DNA from: CAMTVQ01 sp947085255
Lineage (GTDB): Bacteria > Bacteroidota > Bacteroidia > Sphingobacteriales > Sphingobacteriaceae
Length of the DNA stretch: 64,000 bases
Assembly: GCA_947085255.1 (NCBI GenBank)
Contig: CAMTVQ010000014.1
Span: forward strand, 1 to 64,000
Reading direction: 5' to 3'
Below the pieces are notes generated by a model. The model did no database searches. It was given only the letters and a program-made list of their open reading frames with translations, and was not told the origin of the DNA. Positions within the stretch are counted from its first letter, which is position 1. Each line of letters opens with the position of its first letter. The position numbers and the translations under genes were made by a program. Below, in pieces: positions 7,655-16,135 of the stretch.

Positions 7655-9544
7655 TTTATTTGCTACAATCTGCTGCACCACAGTAGGGTCTAAAAGTGTG
7701 CTAATATCTCCAAAGTCGGTTACTTCTCCAGCAGCAATTTTGCGTAGTATTCGGCGCATAATTTTACCCGAACGTGTTTTGGGCAACCCTACAACCACTT
7801 GTATTTTATCGGGCTTGGCTATGCTGCCAATCATTTTGGTAACCGTTGCTGCTACTGCACTAACAAAAGCAGATTCATCAATTACTGGCTTTTTGGTAAT
7901 AACATAGGCATATATACCCTGTCCTTTTATTTCGTGAGGATAACCTACCACTGCCGACTCTATTACATCAGGATGCTCGTTAATAGCATTTTCTATTTCG
8001 GCAGTTCCAAAGCGATGCCCTGATACATTAATTACATCATCTACCCTACCAATAATTCGATACAAGCCATTTTCATCTCTACGCGCACCATCACCCGTAA
8101 AATAATAGCCTTTAAAAGTAGTAAAGTATGTTTGTTGGCAACGCTCATGGTCGCCCCAAGTAGTACGCAACATCGATGGCCACGGAAAGCGCATACATAA
8201 ATTACCTTCCACATCATTACCATGTATTTCCTGCCCCTCATTATCAACCAAAACAGGCTGAACACCTGGCAATGGCTGCCCCGCGTGTGCGGGCTTTAGC
8301 GGACTAATACCCGAAAGTGCGGAGAGCATAATAGCACCAGTTTCGGTTTGCCACCAGGTATCTACCACAGGGCAATTATTCTTGCCTATGTTTTCGGCAT
8401 ACCACTGCCAAGCCTCTTCATTAATAGGTTCGCCAACAGAGCCAATGGTTTTTAGCGAATTTAGCGCATGCGGCTGCACGTACTGTAATCCGTATGCCAT
8501 TAGCGCACGAATAGCCGTAGGTGCCGTGTAAAATATGTTTACCTGATGCTTATCTATTACCTGCCAAAATCTACCTGCATCAGGCCATGTAGGAATCCCC
8601 TCAAATATTACTGTAGTAGCGCCACACAACAACGGGCCGTAAATCATGTACGAATGTCCCGTAACCCAACCAATATCGGCCGTGCACCAATACACATCTC
8701 CTTGTTTGTATTGAAACACATTTGAAAAGGTGTATGCCGTACCTACCATATACCCTCCCGTTGTATGCACCACCCCTTTGGGTTTGCCAGTAGAGCCAGA
8801 TGTATACAGAATAAATAAAGGATGCTCTGCCGAAACGGTTACAGTTGCACAAACAGCACTTACTTTCTTGAGTTCTTCTGCAATCCAATACTCCCGATTG
8901 GGTTGTAAAGAAATAGCCGCTGCTGTTCGTTTTTCGTACAATACCGTTTTTACAGAAGGGCAGTGCTGCATGGCTTCCTGCACAATGGCGTAAATATTTA
9001 TTTCTTTATCGCCGCGATACATCCCATTGGCTGTAAATAGCAACTTACATTCCGAATCAATTATTCTATCAGCCAACGCTTGCGCCGAAAAACCGGCAAA
9101 TACCACCGAATGTATGGCACCAATACGTGCGCAAGCAAGCATAGCAAAAGCAGCTTCTGGTATCATGGGCATATAAATGGCTACTCTATTGCCTTGGGAA
9201 ATACCGTGCAATTTGAGCACATTAGCATAAGCAGCCACGCTTTCGGCTAATTCTTTGTAGGTAATTTTTCTGCTTGCCTCATTTGGGTCATTTGCCTCCC
9301 AAATAATAGCAATTGCATCAGGTTGGCTTTGTGCGTACCTATCTATACAATTTTCGGTAATGTTTAACATTCCGCCATCGAACCATTTTACATCAAAAGG
9401 GGTAAAACTCCAACTTAGCGTTTTACTCCAAGGCTTTTGCCAGATAAACGTTTGAGCTATTTTCTCCCAAAAGGCTTCGGGTTGGGTAATACTTAGCTGG
9501 TATTGGTAGTGATAATCGGCGTAGTCGGTAATTTGAAACTGCAT
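7649..9544 (-). CDS. acs: Acetyl-CoA synthetase (AMP-forming)
   Basis: 631 residues, slightly shorter than the usual 645-660. It activates acetate with ATP and CoA through acetyl-AMP. The N-terminal extension WSKTLSW and WFDGG are typical of Acs. The adenylate-forming P-loop YTSGSTGKPKG, the DTWWQTETG motif that sets acetate specificity, and the C-terminal PKTRSGKIMRR with the catalytic Lys that is acetylated in regulated Acs are all present. Single-gene unit ending in the shared bidirectional terminator. Role: acetate scavenging or acetate overflow recycling. Confidence 0.93.
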   Translation of the reverse strand: MQFQITDYADYHYQYQLSITQPEAFWEKIAQTFIWQKPWSKTLSWSFTPFDVKWFDGGMLNITENCIDRYAQSQPDAIAIIWEANDPNEASRKITYKELAESVAAYANVLKLHGISQGNRVAIYMPMIPEAAFAMLACARIGAIHSVVFAGFSAQALADRIIDSECKLLFTANGMYRGDKEINIYAIVQEAMQHCPSVKTVLYEKRTAAAISLQPNREYWIAEELKKVSAVCATVTVSAEHPLFILYTSGSTGKPKGVVHTTGGYMVGTAYTFSNVFQYKQGDVYWCTADIGWVTGHSYMIYGPLLCGATTVIFEGIPTWPDAGRFWQVIDKHQVNIFYTAPTAIRALMAYGLQYVQPHALNSLKTIGSVGEPINEEAWQWYAENIGKNNCPVVDTWWQTETGAIMLSALSGISPLKPAHAGQPLPGVQPVLVDNEGQEIHGNDVEGNLCMRFPWPSMLRTTWGDHERCQQTYFTTFKGYYFTGDGARRDENGLYRIIGRVDDVINVSGHRFGTAEIENAINEHPDVIESAVVGYPHEIKGQGIYAYVITKKPVIDESAFVSAVAATVTKMIGSIAKPDKIQVVVGLPKTRSGKIMRRILRKIAAGEVTDFGDISTLLDPTVVQQIVANKK

Positions 9545-9670
9545 AGCGTAACTTGAGGAAGCAAAATACGCATTTAGGCAAATTATTCTTGCTTGACACT
9601 TAGAATAAGCAACAGCCTAAAAACAAAAAAACGCGTTATATTCTAAATACGATGCAATATAAAACAAAAA

Positions 9671-9706
9671 AAACCCGCGGACTTGCGGGGTTGTGCTCCT
9701 GAGGCT
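9671..9706 (-). repeat. Duplicate of the tRNA-Asn 3' end plus its terminator
   Basis: This segment matches 10131-10167, the tRNA-Asn terminator hairpin and the last bases of the acceptor stem, with one missing C and one T/G change. It still forms a terminator hairpin (CCCGC/GCGGG) with a T run on the minus strand. It lies at the far side of the GIY-YIG gene, as an attachment-site duplicate would. Confidence 0.8.
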
Positions 9707-9760
9707 GCCCCGATAGCCATCGGGGCGAACCAGCGATTATACTCCTGAATAAGTTGTTAG
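9701..9760 (-). repeat. Flanking repeat A of the GIY-YIG unit, T-arm-like with inserted palindrome
   Basis: About 80 percent identical by eye to repeat B (10060-10119). Read on the minus strand it has GCTGGTTCG and CAGCCTCAGGAG, as in the tRNA-Asn T arm and acceptor, but an 18-base palindrome CCCCGATGGCTATCGGGG separates them. The last codons and stop of the GIY-YIG gene lie within it. Confidence 0.75.
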
Positions 9761-10030
9761 TAAGCGATCCGTTATTTCAGGATATAAACTTAAATTCTTA
9801 ATAAAATTTGCACTTTTCATTCTCTTAATATGCTTTTCAATGGATAATGCTTGCGTTCTATTTACACAAACTATAGTATGAAAAAGCTCCCATGGAATAC
9901 CATCCTTAGTAGAGTTTGTATTTAGAACCTCATTGTTATGAATCTCTAATCGTTTTGTTATATCGGTTGTTTCTCCAATATAAAAACCATTCCTTTTCTT
10001 ACTATATATAATGTAAACATAGTGAGCCAT
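9737..10030 (-). CDS. GIY-YIG nuclease domain protein
   Basis: 97 residues, one GIY-YIG domain of the UPF0213/YhbQ-like kind. The signature halves are YVYIIYS (residues 4-10) and FYIG (16-19), with the catalytic Arg in RLEIHN and the Glu in LSIEKHIKRMK. Expected activity is single-domain DNA cleavage; biological role of these small proteins is unknown. The gene lies just downstream of tRNA-Asn in the same orientation, between two degenerate copies of a T-arm-like repeat. Its C-terminal TTYSGV and stop codon are encoded by repeat A. This suggests a small mobile or formerly mobile unit. Confidence 0.88.
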   Translation of the reverse strand: MAHYVYIIYSKKRNGFYIGETTDITKRLEIHNNEVLNTNSTKDGIPWELFHTIVCVNRTQALSIEKHIKRMKSANFIKNLSLYPEITDRLLTTYSGV

Positions 10031-10059
10031 AAATAAAGTGGACTTATGAATTTCTTACT

Positions 10060-10119
10060 GTGGCTGCCCCGATTACTATCGCGGCGAACCAACGACTATA
10101 TTCTTAAATAAGCTATGAA
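10060..10119 (-). repeat. Flanking repeat B of the GIY-YIG unit
   Basis: A more decayed copy of repeat A. It keeps GGCTGCCCCGAT, a broken palindrome arm (ATCGCGGCGAACCA) and a tail resembling the end of the GIY-YIG gene. It may be the relic of an earlier insertion at the same tRNA. Confidence 0.7.
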
Positions 10120-10127
10120 TATAAACC

Positions 10128-10155
10128 AAAAAACCCCGCGGACTTGCGGGGTTTT
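10128..10155 (-). terminator. Terminator of tRNA-Asn
   Basis: On the minus strand CCCCGC pairs with GCGGGG around a six-base loop and is followed by TTTTTT, directly after the tRNA 3' end. Confidence 0.85.
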
Positions 10156-10156
10156 G

Positions 10157-10230
10157 CTCCTGAGGCTGGGCTCGAACCAGCGACCCTCTGATTAACAGTC
10201 AGATGCTCTAACCAGCTGAGCTACTCAGGA
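10157..10230 (-). tRNA. tRNA-Asn (GTT)
   Basis: A full cloverleaf can be drawn on the minus strand: acceptor TCCTGAG/CTCAGGA with discriminator G, D arm GCTC...GAGC, anticodon stem TCTGA/TCAGA with loop CTGTTAA (anticodon GTT), and T arm GCTGG/CCAGC with loop TTCGAGC. Length is 74 nt. The CCA end is not encoded (CAAAA follows), so it depends on the CCA-adding enzyme, for which a gene is at 44989-46386. Confidence 0.97.
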
Positions 10231-10318
10231 GTGTTTCTTTTTAAAAAAGTGTTGCAAAAGTAGCATATCAAATTTAAATACACAATATTTGTAGCTAAAT
10301 TATTTAAATAAAAAGCAC

Positions 10319-11242
10319 ATGAGTTTATTAGTAGTTGGTACTGTGGCATTTGACGCCATCGAAACACCTTTCGGAAAAACAGATAAAATTATTGGTGGTG
10401 CTGCTACCTATGCAGGTTTAGCTGCCTCATATTTTTACAAACCCATTAATTTAGTGGCAGTTGTGGGCGAAGATTTCCCAAATTCGGAAATTGCTAACTT
10501 AAACACGCATGGACTAGATACAGAAGGCTTACAAGTAAAAAAAGGTGAAAAATCTTTTTTTTGGAGTGGAAAATACCACAACGACATGAATACGCGCGAC
10601 ACGTTGGTTACCGAATTAAACGTATTGGCAAATTTCGATCCTATTATTCCAGAGAATTATCAGCATTGTGATTTTTTGATGCTGGGTAACCTTACACCAC
10701 AAGTACAAAAAACGGTTATATCACGTATTAGACATCGTCCAAAACTGATTGTGTTAGATACCATGAACTTTTGGATGGATATTGCCTTAGATGATTTACT
10801 GGAAACCTTGAAACTAGTAGATGTGCTAACAATTAACGATGCAGAAGCACGTCAATTATCAGGTGAGTACTCGCTGGTAAAAGCTGCTAAAAAAATATTA
10901 ACCATGGGGCCTACTTACTTAATTATTAAAAAAGGAGAACATGGCGCTTTACTATTCAACAAAAATCAAGTATTTTTTGCTCCTGCATTGCCTTTAGAAG
11001 AGGTATTTGACCCAACTGGTGCTGGTGATACATTTGCAGGTGGCTTTATCGGTTACTTAGCCAAAACACGTGATATATCTTTCGACAATATGAAACGTGC
11101 CATTATTTTTGGTTCGGCAATGGCCTCTTTTTGCGTAGAAAAGTTTGGTACTGAACGCGTTAAAAACTTAACCGAAGACGAAATCGACGAACGTGTACAA
11201 CAATTTATCGACTTAGTACAGTTTGATATCCAACTGGTGTAA
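10319..11242 (+). CDS. PfkB family sugar kinase
   Basis: 307 residues of the ribokinase/PfkB fold. The N-terminal VVGTVAFDAIETPFG and GGAATYAG segment form the substrate lid, and the signature DPTGAGDTFAGGF is at 231-243 with catalytic base Asp237 and the GAGD anion hole. It phosphorylates a sugar or sugar-like alcohol with ATP; the substrate cannot be named. No transport or sugar gene is next to it. The gene starts 88 bases after tRNA-Asn, in the opposite direction, and ends in a hairpin. Confidence 0.87.
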   Translation: MSLLVVGTVAFDAIETPFGKTDKIIGGAATYAGLAASYFYKPINLVAVVGEDFPNSEIANLNTHGLDTEGLQVKKGEKSFFWSGKYHNDMNTRDTLVTELNVLANFDPIIPENYQHCDFLMLGNLTPQVQKTVISRIRHRPKLIVLDTMNFWMDIALDDLLETLKLVDVLTINDAEARQLSGEYSLVKAAKKILTMGPTYLIIKKGEHGALLFNKNQVFFAPALPLEEVFDPTGAGDTFAGGFIGYLAKTRDISFDNMKRAIIFGSAMASFCVEKFGTERVKNLTEDEIDERVQQFIDLVQFDIQLV

Positions 11243-11251
11243 TAACTATCC

Positions 11252-11299
11252 ATTGCTAATTTGCCCAAAACACAAAATCACTTTGGGCAAATTAGCAAT
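11252..11299. terminator. Hairpin terminator after the PfkB gene
   Basis: A perfect 18-bp stem (11252-11269 with 11282-11299) with a 12-base loop begins ten bases after the stop codon. There is no T run after it, so efficiency is uncertain. Confidence 0.65.
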
Positions 11300-11413
11300 C
11301 TATACGTTGGCAATTGTTATTTATCTATTCTACCCTTTCCCTAAAATTGAAAAACTGTCTAACTGTTTTAATCCATTATCAATTAATTACCCTTTACTGT
11401 AGTATCGGATAAA

Positions 11414-11902
11414 ATGGAGAGAATTACTCACTTCCGTTTATTTAAAATAGGTGTTGCCTCAATAAGCATTCTTTACTCTTTTATTGCCTACGGACAAGGT
11501 ACTATTACCGTAGTTCCTCAAACAATAAAGTATAATGTGATAAGTGATTATATAGGAGAAGGGACAAAAGGTTTTTTTCTTAATGCATTAGCCTTTTATG
11601 TGGAGGAAAATGATAGTTTAATTATAAAAAAACTACTGCATGATTTTGGTAATCCTTTGCTGCAACAAAACACTGGTAATTTAGTGTGGCAAAAGACAAT
11701 TAGTCAGGGGTGGAAAGATAAAAACCTAGTAGTTACGATTACGCGCGGACCAGTACCTGAAGTAAAGAAAGAGTGCATTGTTTATTTTACAACGGCTACT
11801 ACACTAAACGGAAAAGATTTACTAAGACCGCTGGTAGGCGTTAAAAAAGATATTACCATTTATTTAAACGAATTAATTGCACAGCAAATACCTACTAAAT
11901 AG
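11414..11902 (+). CDS. Exported hypothetical protein, 162 residues
   Basis: Not recognised. A signal peptide covers roughly residues 8-29 (hydrophobic GVASISILYSFIAYG, then Gln). The mature part of about 130 residues is probably beta-rich, with segments TITVVPQTIKYNVI, LVVTITRGPVPEV and KKECIVYFTTATT, suggesting a small periplasmic or surface beta-sandwich. No cysteine at the cleavage site, so not a lipoprotein. It is alone on its strand, convergent with the ABC permease gene, 43 bases away. Confidence 0.65.
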   Translation: MERITHFRLFKIGVASISILYSFIAYGQGTITVVPQTIKYNVISDYIGEGTKGFFLNALAFYVEENDSLIIKKLLHDFGNPLLQQNTGNLVWQKTISQGWKDKNLVVTITRGPVPEVKKECIVYFTTATTLNGKDLLRPLVGVKKDITIYLNELIAQQIPTK

Positions 11903-11945
11903 CGATTGCTAAACTGCGTTAAATACTGCTGAATTACGGGTGTGG

Positions 11946-13178
11946 CTACTCGTATCTCAGTGCTTCTACTGGATCGAGTTTAGAGGCTTTAATTGCTGGA
12001 TAGATACCAGATACGAGACCCACTACCATACAAAGGGTAATACCACCAAAAATCCACAGCCAAGGAATAATAAAACCACCACCTACAAATCCGGTAATTA
12101 CGTTACCAATAAGGATACCCAACACAATACCACCCAAACCTCCAATTTGGCAAATAACAACTGCCTCAATTAAAAACTGCCGGCGAATAACCAATGGCGT
12201 AGCGCCAATAGCCTTACGAATACCTATTTCGCGGGTACGTTCGGTAACAGAAACCAACATAATATTCATCAGCCCAATAGAAGCACCTAACAAAGTAATA
12301 ATACCAATAAGGGTGGCTGCAATGGTAATGTATTTAAGATTGCCTATAAGTTCGTTGGCAAGGCTGTCGCTTTGGGTAATTTCGAAATTACTTGCCTCTG
12401 TAGCATTTAATCGACGGATGTTGCGGAAGGTACTGGTGGCCTCGCCTACAGCACCATCTATAAACTTTATATTATCTACAATTACGCTTAGGGTATAGGA
12501 GGTATTATTGTCGGTAAGCTGCCGCGATTTAGATAGAGGGATAATACAAATCTTATCTCCACCAAAGGAAAAACTAGCTCCCTTTTCGGCCAAAATGCCA
12601 ATTACGCGGTATTTTTGATTGCTTAAGGTAATTATTTGATTAAGTGCTGGACTGCCTTTGAACAAGGTTTCTACAATTTCTTTACCCAGTATTACCACGT
12701 TGCTGCCGTATTCCAATTCGGATTCGGAAAAATTGCGCCCCTGTGCCAGTTTATAGCCCGAGGTGAGCAAATAACCCTCGTCGGCTCCCATTACCAATAA
12801 ATTGGGGTTTGTTTTTTTGCTACCGTATTTGGCGGTTGAAGCAAAAGAGGCAACAGCAGATATGGATATAGTAGCAGGAAAATTAAAGCTGCTTTTAAAC
12901 TCGGCAGCTTGGCGCATATTTATTACTGGGTAACGCTTAGGACGCTTGCCTCGCCCACCTATACGGATGCCACTACCCTCGCGGTTACGAATACTAAACG
13001 AGTTGGCACCCATACTTGCAAAGTTTTCGTTGATGGATTTTTTGATGCCATCTATAGAGGTAAGAATACCTACCAATGCCATAATTCCAATAGAAATAAT
13101 AAGTGCTGTAAGTACTGTACGCAGCTTATTGGCTTTGATAGATTGTATAGATACTCGAATATTTTCTTTAAGATTCAT
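11946..13178 (-). CDS. ABC transporter permease, MacB/FtsX type
   Basis: 410 residues. One membrane helix after a basic N-terminus (about 20-42), then a periplasmic MacB_PCD domain (about 45-240), then three helices of the FtsX domain (about 283-305, 333-360, 372-395) with TERTREIGIRKAIGA, the family-typical cytosolic loop. It ends in DPVEALRYE, the conserved C-terminus of these permeases. Such proteins work with a LolD/MacB-type ATPase in mechanotransmission and envelope export. No ATPase gene is adjacent, so the partner is encoded elsewhere. Confidence 0.93.
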   Translation of the reverse strand: MNLKENIRVSIQSIKANKLRTVLTALIISIGIMALVGILTSIDGIKKSINENFASMGANSFSIRNREGSGIRIGGRGKRPKRYPVINMRQAAEFKSSFNFPATISISAVASFASTAKYGSKKTNPNLLVMGADEGYLLTSGYKLAQGRNFSESELEYGSNVVILGKEIVETLFKGSPALNQIITLSNQKYRVIGILAEKGASFSFGGDKICIIPLSKSRQLTDNNTSYTLSVIVDNIKFIDGAVGEATSTFRNIRRLNATEASNFEITQSDSLANELIGNLKYITIAATLIGIITLLGASIGLMNIMLVSVTERTREIGIRKAIGATPLVIRRQFLIEAVVICQIGGLGGIVLGILIGNVITGFVGGGFIIPWLWIFGGITLCMVVGLVSGIYPAIKASKLDPVEALRYE

Positions 13179-13202
13179 CGCAATTGAGTAGCCGAAAATA
13201 AA

Positions 13203-13228
13203 GAAAGTCCGGTAAAAACCAGACTTTC
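13203..13228 (-). terminator. Terminator of the IscA-type gene
   Basis: GAAAGTCCGG (13203-13212) and CCAGACTTTC (13219-13228) form a 10-bp stem with one G-T pair; on the minus strand it is followed by TTTATTTT. It separates the IscA-type gene from the permease gene. Confidence 0.7.
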
Positions 13229-13254
13229 CGTTTGTTATATCTTAAAATGCAGTA

Positions 13255-13617
13255 TTATACGGCAAATGATGTACCACAGCCACATGTGCTGGTAGCATTG
13301 GGATTACTAAAAGTAAACCCACGTGCATTTAATCCATCTTGATGGTCTATTTCCATACCTATTAGATACATAGTATGTGCCTTTTTCATAAATATGCGTA
13401 TTCCATCGAGGGTAAACTCAGTATCCGTTTCTTCCTTTTTATCTACGCCAAGGGCATAGGTCATACCCGAACAACCACCACCATTTACTCCTACACGCAA
13501 ACCATACCCCTCTTCCAACTGTTTCTCTGCCAATATTTTTTTTACTTCTTTTATCGCATTAGGCGTTAAGGTAACGGTGGTAAATGCCGCAATTGGGTCT
13601 TGTAATATCGTGTCCAT
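13255..13617 (-). CDS. Iron-sulfur cluster carrier of the IscA/ErpA family
   Basis: 120 residues. The three family cysteines are present: Cys49 in NGGGCSGMTY, and Cys112 and Cys114 in STCGCGTSF. The A-type carriers accept [2Fe-2S] or [4Fe-4S] clusters from the scaffold and deliver them to target enzymes in the cytosol. The length and C-terminal CGCG match IscA/ErpA/HesB. No isc or suf genes are adjacent. A minus-strand promoter element lies 18 bases upstream and a terminator follows, so it is transcribed alone. Confidence 0.93.
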   Translation of the reverse strand: MDTILQDPIAAFTTVTLTPNAIKEVKKILAEKQLEEGYGLRVGVNGGGCSGMTYALGVDKKEETDTEFTLDGIRIFMKKAHTMYLIGMEIDHQDGLNARGFTFSNPNATSTCGCGTSFAV

Positions 13618-13634
13618 TTTATTGAAATATAGTA

Positions 13635-13642
13635 CAAAGATA
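13635..13642 (-). promoter_or_regulatory. -7 promoter element TATCTTTG for the IscA-type gene
   Basis: Exact TAnnTTTG on the minus strand, 18 bases upstream of the start codon. Confidence 0.55.
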
Positions 13643-13701
13643 AATGAAAAAAATGGTCGTTTTGTTTGAAATAATTAACTTCGGCTGCTAAAATAACACT
13701 C

Positions 13702-14232
13702 ATGGACATTACCACATTAATTTTTGATACGCTTAAAATTGTCATCCCATCGTTACTGGTATTTTTGACCGCTTATTTTGTACTTAAACAATACTTAAAC
13801 AACGATTACAATAAACAATTGCTCGAACTGCGCCGCGATAACAATAAAGGTGCGTTGCCTTTGCGTCTGCAAGCCTACGAACGCATTACCTTATTCTTGG
13901 AACGCCTAAACCCCAATAGTTTAATTGTACGCACGCATCAATCGGGCATGAGCGCACGCGACCTGCAATCGGCATTATTAGGTGCTATACGTGCCGAGTA
14001 CGAGCACAATCTTACCCAACAGTTGTATGTATCTAAACGCTCGTGGGATGTACTAAAATCGGTAAAGGAAGAAACCATTAACATGATAAACAATGCTACA
14101 ATGGGATTACCTCCACAAGCTACCGGCATGGATTTGAGCAAGGTAATATTGGAACATGTAGCCAAGCAAGAACACAATCCGTTTGACATTGCCGTTGCCA
14201 TCGTAAAAAACGAGGTGCAAAAATTGTTTTAA
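13702..14232 (+). CDS. Conserved membrane-anchored protein, 176 residues
   Basis: One N-terminal membrane helix (about residues 10-28, KIVIPSLLVFLTAYFVL) followed by a helical cytosolic part with the segments LPLRLQAYERITLFLERL, ALLGAIRAEYEHNLTQQLYVS and NPFDIAVAIVKNEVQ. This matches a conserved Bacteroidota family annotated only as DUF7935 or hypothetical; that assignment is from memory. No enzyme motif seen. It precedes the mutase gene by 81 bases on the same strand and may share transcription, but the family is found in other contexts. Confidence 0.75.
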   Translation: MDITTLIFDTLKIVIPSLLVFLTAYFVLKQYLNNDYNKQLLELRRDNNKGALPLRLQAYERITLFLERLNPNSLIVRTHQSGMSARDLQSALLGAIRAEYEHNLTQQLYVSKRSWDVLKSVKEETINMINNATMGLPPQATGMDLSKVILEHVAKQEHNPFDIAVAIVKNEVQKLF

Positions 14233-14313
14233 TTTTAGCCTCCTATCGCTCCACAGTTATCACGCAGTTGCCTCCAATAAACAGGAGGCTATAGTATAAA
14301 CTTACACTTAAGT

Positions 14314-15867
14314 ATGTCAGCAAAAAAAATCACTACGTCTTCGGGTATCGAGATAAAAGATATTTACACCAGCGCCAAGCCTATTACCGAATTACCAGGA
14401 GAATTTCCGTTTACGCGCGGGATACAAAAAGATATGTATCGCGGTAAATTATGGACCATGCGCCAGTACGCTGGCTTTTCTACTGCCGAAGAAAGCAATA
14501 AAAGATACCATTACCTGTTGCAGCAAGGTACCATGGGATTATCAGTTGCTTTTGATTTGCCTACACAGATAGGGTACGATAGCAGTCATGAATTTGCCGA
14601 AGGCGAAGTAGGCAAAGTGGGTGTAGCCATTGATAGCTTAAAAGATATTGAGATTTTGTTTGAGGGTATTGAGCTAGAAAAAATTACCACCTCAATGACT
14701 ATTAACGCCACTGCCTCTACCCTATTGGCTATGTATATTGCTTTGGCAAAAAAACAAGGTGCCGACCTGAAGCAAGTATCAGGCACGATACAAAACGATA
14801 TTTTAAAAGAATACGCAGCACGAGGCACATACATTTACCCACCTAAGCCCTCCATGCGACTGATTACCGATATTTTTGACTACTGCAGCAAAGAAGTGCC
14901 TAAATGGAATACCATTTCGATTTCGGGCTACCACATACGCGAAGCAGGCTCTACAGCCGTGCAAGAGCTGGCATTTACGCTGGCAAATGGCAAATCGTAT
15001 TTGCAAGCTGCTTTAGCCAAAGGGTTAGAGATTGATGTTTTTGCTAAACGCTTGTCGTTCTTTTTTAACTGCCACAACAACTTTTTTGAGGAAATTGCCA
15101 AATTTAGAGCAGCACGCCGCATGTGGGCACATATTACCAAAGAGTTAGGCGCTACCGACCCACGAGCGCAACAATTACGTTTTCATACCCAAACAGGAGG
15201 TTCTACTCTTACCGCCCAACAACCTCTCAATAACATTGTGCGGGTAAGTAGCCAAACGATGGCGGCTGTGTTGGGTGGCACACAATCGTTGCATACCAAC
15301 GGGTTTGATGAAGCGATATCATTACCCACCGAAGCGGCTGCTAAAATTGCCTTGCGCACGCAGCAATTAGTGGCGTTTGAAAGTGGTATTACCGAAACGG
15401 TAGACCCTTTAGCTGGTTCGTATTTTGTAGAGAGCCTTACCGACGAAATTGAAGCTGCTGCTTGGAAGTATATTGAAAAAATTGATGCTATGGGCGGTTC
15501 GGTGGCTGCTATTGAGCAGGGATATATTCAGGATGAAATAGCCAGTGCTGCCTACCAGTACCAAAATGAGATAGAAAGTGGCGAACGCATTATTGTAGGG
15601 GTAAATAAATTTGCAGAGAAAGAAGCGATAAACGACGACGTGTTTCGGATTGACGACAGCATACGCACCTTGCAAATGAATAAACTAACAAAGCTGTATG
15701 CCGAGCGTGATACTGTAGCTGTAGAACAGGCATTGGCTGCCATAAAAACTGCTGCTATGGGTGATGCCAACTTGATGCCATACATTCTTACCGCAGTAGA
15801 AGCATATGCTACTTTAGGTGAAATTGCAGATACGCTACGTGCTGTTTTTGGCGAGTATCAGGGGTAA
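14314..15867 (+). CDS. Methylmalonyl-CoA mutase family, large (catalytic) subunit without B12 domain
   Basis: 517 residues covering the (beta/alpha)8 acyl-CoA barrel: RQYAGFSTAEESN, the SVAFDLPTQIGYDS segment, YIYPPKPSMR, ISISGYHIREAG and the AAVLGGTQSLHTNGFDEA signature. The carboxy-terminal cobalamin-binding domain (DxHxxG) is absent. Two specificity positions can be aligned by eye: Tyr52 corresponds to Tyr89 and Arg170 to Arg207 of the methylmalonyl enzyme, whereas isobutyryl-CoA mutases have Phe and Gln. This favours methylmalonyl-CoA. No small B12-binding subunit is adjacent, so it must be encoded elsewhere. Confidence 0.85.
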   Translation: MSAKKITTSSGIEIKDIYTSAKPITELPGEFPFTRGIQKDMYRGKLWTMRQYAGFSTAEESNKRYHYLLQQGTMGLSVAFDLPTQIGYDSSHEFAEGEVGKVGVAIDSLKDIEILFEGIELEKITTSMTINATASTLLAMYIALAKKQGADLKQVSGTIQNDILKEYAARGTYIYPPKPSMRLITDIFDYCSKEVPKWNTISISGYHIREAGSTAVQELAFTLANGKSYLQAALAKGLEIDVFAKRLSFFFNCHNNFFEEIAKFRAARRMWAHITKELGATDPRAQQLRFHTQTGGSTLTAQQPLNNIVRVSSQTMAAVLGGTQSLHTNGFDEAISLPTEAAAKIALRTQQLVAFESGITETVDPLAGSYFVESLTDEIEAAAWKYIEKIDAMGGSVAAIEQGYIQDEIASAAYQYQNEIESGERIIVGVNKFAEKEAINDDVFRIDDSIRTLQMNKLTKLYAERDTVAVEQALAAIKTAAMGDANLMPYILTAVEAYATLGEIADTLRAVFGEYQG

Positions 15868-15899
15868 TTTTTGTGTCCAATAAGTACTATTTTCATTTC

Positions 15900-15921
15900 T
15901 TGTTGGTCAAGCGACCAACAA
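15900..15921. repeat. Short perfect hairpin in the 268-bp gap after the mutase gene
   Basis: TTGTTGGTC (15900-15908) pairs with GACCAACAA (15913-15921) around AAGC. The rest of the gap to 16135 has a second GC-rich inverted element around 16058-16088 (CCCC and CGGGG arms) but no clear gene. Could be a REP-like remnant or a terminator; no T run follows. Confidence 0.45.
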
Positions 15922-16135
15922 AGGCGTAGAGCTTTGTACTTCGTATCAAGTTTCGTGGTTATAGACAGTTTTTGTCTCCTAAATCGCCAACTTCTTGTAA
16001 CTTCAAAAAGTTATAGGCAAGTTTATAAAACAATACAACTCATAAAAAGCAATTCAAAGGGGAGTCCAGAACCCCATAAAAAAACGGGGCGAACTCTGAA
16101 AAGCCATATGAGTAAGAAAAATCAAAAAGAATAAA

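Noticed and set aside
15871..16134. 87-residue open frame directly after the mutase gene
   Set aside because: No plausible ribosome-binding site, Ser/Cys-rich start of low complexity, and it spans two hairpins. No family resemblance.
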